DNA of 64,000 bases from Tenacibaculum agarivorans. GTDB taxonomy: Bacteria > Bacteroidota > Bacteroidia > Flavobacteriales > Flavobacteriaceae. Under the pieces are notes generated by a model, which saw only the letters and a program-made list of their open reading frames with translations, ran no database searches and was not told where the DNA came from. This document shows, piece after piece, positions 59,565-64,000 of the stretch; the stretch's first letter is position 1; every line of letters starts with the position of its first letter. A program made the translations under genes and the position numbers. The stretch covers positions 1 to 64,000 of the forward strand of contig NZ_MSMP01000027.1 of NCBI RefSeq assembly GCF_001936575.1. Direction: 5' to 3'.

Positions 59565-59608
59565 CAAAGATTAGGGAGTACTACAAAGGAATACTCCCAA
59601 AATCTTTG
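59565..59608 (-). terminator. Intercistronic hairpin between susD and the phoX-like gene
   Basis: Arms at 59565-59580 and 59592-59608 pair over 15 bp (CAAAGATT and GGGAGTA with their complements), with a small internal mismatch and an 11-nt loop. On the - strand the stem is not followed by a strong T run, so it may be a partial terminator, a processing site or an mRNA-stabilising structure that sets susD and phoX levels apart. Confidence 0.45.
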
Positions 59609-59631
59609 GCACTCAATTAAATATAATATAT

Positions 59632-61131
59632 TTAGTTTACATCCCACCAAACCTTAGCTAGTGGAGTATTGTTTCCATTTAATGGCGCTCTGTTAATCGC
59701 AGCATCTGCATTTGCTTGATTTTTATCAGTTGTTTTACTTGAATAAAAATAACGAGTGGGTATTTGTGTAGCAACAACATCAGGGCCTAAAGATAATGTA
59801 GGGAAATTCATACGCCTCCAAACTGCATATCCTTCAAATCCATTGTTTACTTGATCTAACCATCGTTGAATAGCAATATGCTTTATTTGATTAGAAGCAA
59901 AATTTACTACGGCATCATTTATATAAGCTGTACTTGTTGCTGTAGAAACATCAATTCCGTAACGCTGTAATGAAGCATTTATTCCTGCTTTATAATAATC
60001 AGTTGCATTACCCGAAATTATACCTCTAAAGGCAGCTTCTGCTTTGATAAAGTTAACTTCTGCAAAGGTTAACAACCAAAATGTATTTAAGTTTTTAAAA
60101 TTATCACTTAATAAAGAGCGATCATCACTTTCTGTAATATCAGAAGCTATACCAACTGGTTGTCCTACAAATTCAGGAGTTCCAGTAGTAATTGAATTTG
60201 CAGTTGGAGACAACAACCAAGATAAACGAGGATCTTGTAGAGTACTAACGCTATTTACACCACCATTTCCTTTCATAATTTCCACTACAGTTTCTGAAAT
60301 TCTAATTTCATCAATAACAGGATTTGAATTATCAAATGGCCAATTATTGATTGAGTTATAAGAAAAACTAGGCTCATCTGAAATAGATGTGAAAACTGGA
60401 TTATTTGTTGAATTATTAAAGATATCAGCGACTCTAGCTGATACATTAGTAGCTTCTGAAATGCGTAATAAAAAACGTAATCGTAGAGAGTTAGCAAACT
60501 TTCTCCAAGCTAATTTATTCCCAGAAAAAAGTAAATCCCTGTTAGCATCAATGATTTCTGTCGCAGGAGAATTAGCCAACACACTATTTGCATTTTCTAA
60601 ATCAGCCAACATGGTGTCATATATTTCTTGTTGAGAGTCATATATTGGAAATAAGTAACGATCTTCTAATTTAAATCCTTGTCCAGCATCTTTATAAGGA
60701 ATATCTCCAAACAAATCTGTTAGTTGAGAAAGCATATAGGTTTTTAAAATATTGGCAATCGCTTTATAGGTTTGATGACCTTGATTTTCCGCTTCAAATT
60801 TTAATAGCTCAACATTTCGTAAAGCTCCTCCATTTTCAGAATAGAAAATTTCCCAAGTTCTTCTAGAAATAGCATCATCATCTTGTGTTAATGCTCCTTC
60901 TTCAGAATTTTTAACAGCAAATTGTTGTACAAACTGTCCAGGAACTTGATATGAGTTTATATTTTGACCTATAAATCCAGGTACAATAGCTCCGAATAAT
61001 AAGTCTAAACTAGGTCCTTGATTTGACTGGTTAGGATTGGTATTAATTTCTTCAAAATCTGTAGTACACCCTTTTATTAAGAATACTACGGTGAATAGAA
61101 TAGTTAAAAATGTATAGTTTTTAGTTGTCAT
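59632..61131 (-). CDS. SusD/RagB-like outer-membrane substrate-binding lipoprotein
   Basis: A 499-residue lipoprotein whose signal peptide ends in FLIKGC, with Cys22 as the lipidation site. The mature start, TTDFEEINTNPNQS, is characteristic of the SusD-like families of Bacteroidota. Further family marks are VPGQFVQQFA, the TPR-like helical region with LKTYMLSQLTDLFGDIPYKDAGQG, and the late FAEVNFIKAEAAFRG segment. SusD proteins sit on the cell surface as a lid over a SusC TonB-dependent channel and bind the substrate. The gene starts 4 bp after the susC stop, so the pair is translationally close and certainly one operon. The substrate is not evident; the neighbouring PhoX-like gene hints at a phosphorylated compound. 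Nothing in the sequence connects it with export or uptake of the NRPS product. Confidence 0.93.
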   Translation of the reverse strand: MTTKNYTFLTILFTVVFLIKGCTTDFEEINTNPNQSNQGPSLDLLFGAIVPGFIGQNINSYQVPGQFVQQFAVKNSEEGALTQDDDAISRRTWEIFYSENGGALRNVELLKFEAENQGHQTYKAIANILKTYMLSQLTDLFGDIPYKDAGQGFKLEDRYLFPIYDSQQEIYDTMLADLENANSVLANSPATEIIDANRDLLFSGNKLAWRKFANSLRLRFLLRISEATNVSARVADIFNNSTNNPVFTSISDEPSFSYNSINNWPFDNSNPVIDEIRISETVVEIMKGNGGVNSVSTLQDPRLSWLLSPTANSITTGTPEFVGQPVGIASDITESDDRSLLSDNFKNLNTFWLLTFAEVNFIKAEAAFRGIISGNATDYYKAGINASLQRYGIDVSTATSTAYINDAVVNFASNQIKHIAIQRWLDQVNNGFEGYAVWRRMNFPTLSLGPDVVATQIPTRYFYSSKTTDKNQANADAAINRAPLNGNNTPLAKVWWDVN

Positions 61132-61135
61132 TTTC

Positions 61136-64000
61136 TTAGAAGTTAGCGGTTAATGAAAATCCAAATGTGCGGGCAGAAGGAAGCGCAAAAAATTCTCCTC
61201 CAATCAATTCACCACTATAACCAGCAGCTTCAGGATCTATATGAGGAACGTTGTCCCATAGTAAAAGATTTCTTCCGTATACTGTTAAAGATGCGTCTTG
61301 GATAGAAAGTAAATCGGTAAAAGATTTTGGGAATTGGTAGGCAAGTTTTACTTCTCTCAACTTCACAAAAGTTCTGTCGAAAGTACCTATAGCATCATTA
61401 TCAAAATAACGTCTGTATACGTTTTGAGTTCTTGCAGCAAAATTAGCAGGGGTGGTAAAACCATCTGTTTTATCTAAAAAAGCTCCATTGAGTACTACCC
61501 AATGTTCTTCTGGTATAACAGTTTGCCCTTCAGCTATGGCTTGAGATGCAGCAGCTGGGGAATCTCTTTCAAATACTTGAGTAGATTCTATTAATGAACC
61601 AAAATTATTTCCAATAACAAAAGTTCTTGAATGTACATTTCCTCCTTTATTTATATCAAATAAAAAGCTGAAATTAAAGTTTTTATATCTAAAAGAGTTA
61701 TTAATTCCACCAATCCAATCTGGATTAGCATTTCCTATCAACGGCTTTGCTTCAGCAACTAAACTACCTACATCATCAGATTCTTCAGAGCGACCATCGG
61801 GTCTAAAAACCTGTAATCCTACACGTCCTAAATTTCCATTCTCATCAACTTTCAATAGATAGTCTCCATAAAAATCACCATAACTTCCTCCATTTACAAT
61901 ATCCAAATTGATCCATCGCTCAGCTAAAGTAATACGATCACTTTCACCAATTTGAAAGTCTTCTATTTTGTTTGTGTTCTTTGCCCAATTTAAAGTAAGA
62001 TCCCATTGAAAATCATCATTTTTAATGGGAGTAATTGTTGTAGAAAGTTCAATACCTTGGTTTTTAATTTTTGCAGGAACATTAATTGTTCTTTCTAAAA
62101 AACCACTTTCTGTTGCCAAAGGCACAACAGCAATTTGATCTGTATTTTGAATACTATATACAGAAGCATCAAAAAATAATCGATTCTTAAATAAACTACC
62201 CTCAATACCAAATTCATAAGAAGTGATATTTTCTGGTTTTAACTGTATATTTCCTAGTGTTTCGTTTACAGTATTAGCAGTAATTCCTTCTACAGAGCTT
62301 CCATTAATGCTAACACTACTTGTTTGATAAGGGTCTGTATCATTACCTACTTCAGCATAACTAAATCTAGTTTTTAAATATTCACCTTGATCTCCTAAAT
62401 CCAAATCTAAAATATCAGATACAATTCCACTTAAAGAAACAGAAGGGTAGAAAAAAGAGTTGTTATCTATAGGTAAGGCACTAGACCAATCATTTCTTCC
62501 GGTAACATCTAAAAACAAATAATCATTTAGTCCTAAGGTTATACTACCGTAAATACTATTAATTCTTTTGTGAGATGTAAAGTTATTTGCAATTACTGGA
62601 GATCTACTATTTGATAAATTGAATACTCCGGGTACAACTAAACCATCAACACCAGTGCTAGCCCTTAATTCTTCATATCGTTGATCTAACCTGTTAGCCC
62701 CAGCAATAACTTTTAAAGAAACATTCTTAATATCCTTTTTATAAGTGAAAAGTATATCAGTATTATTTTCTTGATAAAAAATATCAGCCTCAGAATAAAA
62801 ACCATTAGTATATGGGAAATGAGAGAATGATTTTTTACTAGTCCTTTTATCTCTGTAAAAATCTAACCCAGTTCTAAATTGCATAGAAAGATTATTTGTA
62901 ATCTCATAATTGAATTTGAAATTACCAAACAAACGATTTCTAGAATTGCCATTTAGATTCTCATGAGCTAAGAAATATGGATTATTAACAGTCCTATCTG
63001 ATGTTGCTTGTTTAACATTAGTTTGAAAAGGTTCCCAATAATTTTGTAAATCACTTAAACTTTCATTGGTTCCAGTTTGAAGAAAAGCAAATAAAATATT
63101 AGAGGGATTTTTAGCTCCTATTTCAGGGCGATTATCACTACCACTATTAATGTAATTAAAACTCGTTCCAATAGAAAATTTAGAACTTAAATTATAGTTT
63201 GAATTCAGACTTAATGAATTTCGTTCTAAATCGGTATTAGGAACCATCCCTTTTTGATCTAGTCTGCTAAAAGATAATCTGAAGTTTCCATCTTCATTTC
63301 CTCGTGTGATAGACAGGTTATAATTATGTGTAATTCCTGTTTCTAAAAAATCCCCAATAGGGTCAGAACCTAATCTATTTATCCATGGAATGTTTCTTGG
63401 AACTGTAGGATTATTTGGATCATACTGTGGGATATTCTGACCAGAAAATCTAGGTCCAAAATTTCTTCTTGAATTCGCATTTAAGTCAGGAAAGCTATAT
63501 AAACCATTACTTCCTTTACCAAATTGTGTTTGAAATTCAGGAGTTTTTAGCGCAGTTTGTATCGAAGTATCAAAAGTTAAAGAGATCCCTAATCCATTTT
63601 TTTTTCTTCCTTTTTTGGTTGTAATTAAAATAACTCCATTGGCAGCTCTAGCACCATAAAGAGCAGACGCTGTAGCTCCCTTTAATACTTGTACTTCTTG
63701 GATATCTTGAGGATTTATTTCTGCAGCTGCATTTCCATAATCAACTTGAACTTCACCATCAGTACCACTGAATTGTCCTTCACCAAAAAAACCACTTTGG
63801 TTTGGATTAGACGGTCCGCCAAATGTTCTAGTAGATTGATGTACTTCATTACTAATTGGAATACCATCCACTACAAATAATGGTTGATTTCTTCCTGAAA
63901 GAGAATTGTAACCACGTAAAACAATAGTAGATGACGATCCAACGCTACCATTAGTATTGGTAATTTGCGCTCCTGCTATTTTACCACTAAAACTACTTAG
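61136..64000 (-). CDS. SusC/RagA-family TonB-dependent outer-membrane receptor, 5' partial
   Basis: The frame runs unbroken to the right edge (954 residues visible), so the signal peptide, carboxypeptidase-like domain and TonB box lie outside. The visible part starts in the plug with GKIAGAQITNTNGSVGSSS, then TIVLRGYNSLSGRNQPLFVV and DGIPI, and the SusC hallmark DIQEVQVLKGATASALYGA followed by AANGVILITTKKG. The rest is a long series of beta-barrel strands ending in a terminal Phe (SLTANF), as expected for barrel insertion. SusC channels import large substrates with energy from TonB, together with their SusD partner, which here follows after 4 bp. A GTG codon at 63871 is within the conserved LFVVDGIPI motif and is not the start. 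The full length is probably near 1000-1100 residues. Confidence 0.95.
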   Translation of the reverse strand, partial: LSSFSGKIAGAQITNTNGSVGSSSTIVLRGYNSLSGRNQPLFVVDGIPISNEVHQSTRTFGGPSNPNQSGFFGEGQFSGTDGEVQVDYGNAAAEINPQDIQEVQVLKGATASALYGARAANGVILITTKKGRKKNGLGISLTFDTSIQTALKTPEFQTQFGKGSNGLYSFPDLNANSRRNFGPRFSGQNIPQYDPNNPTVPRNIPWINRLGSDPIGDFLETGITHNYNLSITRGNEDGNFRLSFSRLDQKGMVPNTDLERNSLSLNSNYNLSSKFSIGTSFNYINSGSDNRPEIGAKNPSNILFAFLQTGTNESLSDLQNYWEPFQTNVKQATSDRTVNNPYFLAHENLNGNSRNRLFGNFKFNYEITNNLSMQFRTGLDFYRDKRTSKKSFSHFPYTNGFYSEADIFYQENNTDILFTYKKDIKNVSLKVIAGANRLDQRYEELRASTGVDGLVVPGVFNLSNSRSPVIANNFTSHKRINSIYGSITLGLNDYLFLDVTGRNDWSSALPIDNNSFFYPSVSLSGIVSDILDLDLGDQGEYLKTRFSYAEVGNDTDPYQTSSVSINGSSVEGITANTVNETLGNIQLKPENITSYEFGIEGSLFKNRLFFDASVYSIQNTDQIAVVPLATESGFLERTINVPAKIKNQGIELSTTITPIKNDDFQWDLTLNWAKNTNKIEDFQIGESDRITLAERWINLDIVNGGSYGDFYGDYLLKVDENGNLGRVGLQVFRPDGRSEESDDVGSLVAEAKPLIGNANPDWIGGINNSFRYKNFNFSFLFDINKGGNVHSRTFVIGNNFGSLIESTQVFERDSPAAASQAIAEGQTVIPEEHWVVLNGAFLDKTDGFTTPANFAARTQNVYRRYFDNDAIGTFDRTFVKLREVKLAYQFPKSFTDLLSIQDASLTVYGRNLLLWDNVPHIDPEAAGYSGELIGGEFFALPSARTFGFSLTANF

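Noticed and set aside
59514..59567. Upstream start of the PhoX-like gene giving 18 extra residues
   Set aside because: It would place the twin-arginine motif away from the N-terminus; ATG at 59513 gives a normal Tat lipoprotein signal.
63869..63871. GTG as the start of the SusC gene
   Set aside because: It is the second Val codon of the conserved LFVVDGIPI plug motif, and the frame continues with typical SusC sequence to the window edge.
58110..64000. SusCD-PhoX as part of the peptide pathway (product uptake or resistance)
   Set aside because: They are on the opposite strand beyond two terminators and a housekeeping-like ssb; nothing in the sequence links them.

Overview
The window is AT-rich and looks like part of a Bacteroidota chromosome, most likely a marine Flavobacteriia-type genome. 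This rests on a SusC/SusD pair with typical plug and lipobox sequences, the lack of Shine-Dalgarno sites before starts, and low GC. I cannot name the genus. No tRNA, rRNA, CRISPR array or insertion sequence was seen.

Bases 1-56368 hold a non-ribosomal peptide synthetase (NRPS) assembly line: four giant + strand genes with gaps of 10-29 bp. The first is cut by the left edge. I count 18 adenylation (A) domains, 17 complete, and 18 carrier proteins (PCP). There are 8 condensation domains of dual epimerisation/condensation (E/C) type and 9 of ordinary LCL type, then one terminal thioesterase. Genes 2, 3 and 4 begin with TubC-like docking domains, and genes 1, 2 and 3 end in short acidic tails of similar pattern, so the chain should pass gene 1 to 2 to 3 to 4. 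Binding-pocket residues read by hand suggest ?(D) - unassigned - D-Ile - D-B - D-Leu - D-B - D-Leu - Thr - B - Asn - B - D-B - B - D-Phe - Phe - B - B - Ala/Gly. B is one repeated pocket, D-I-W-Q-L-T-A-D-D, whose two acidic residues hint at a basic substrate. If so, the product is a long, strongly cationic peptide rich in D residues. The loading module lies left of the window.

Bases 56403-57335 encode a JmjC/cupin-type Fe(II) dioxygenase 34 bp after the last NRPS gene, a likely tailoring hydroxylase. A strong terminator at 57424-57470 closes this unit. A short single-stranded DNA-binding protein follows, and a bidirectional terminator separates it from the convergent genes.

Bases 58110-64000, on the - strand, carry susC (cut by the right edge), susD and a PhoX-like Tat lipoprotein. 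They read as an outer-membrane uptake operon, perhaps for phosphorylated substrates, and need not be linked to the peptide pathway.

The main interest lies in the NRPS: the predicted cationic peptide, the repeated unassigned pocket, carrier-protein sequences that split exactly by downstream domain type, and clear traces of module duplication, A-domain mosaicism and near-identical A-domain copies.
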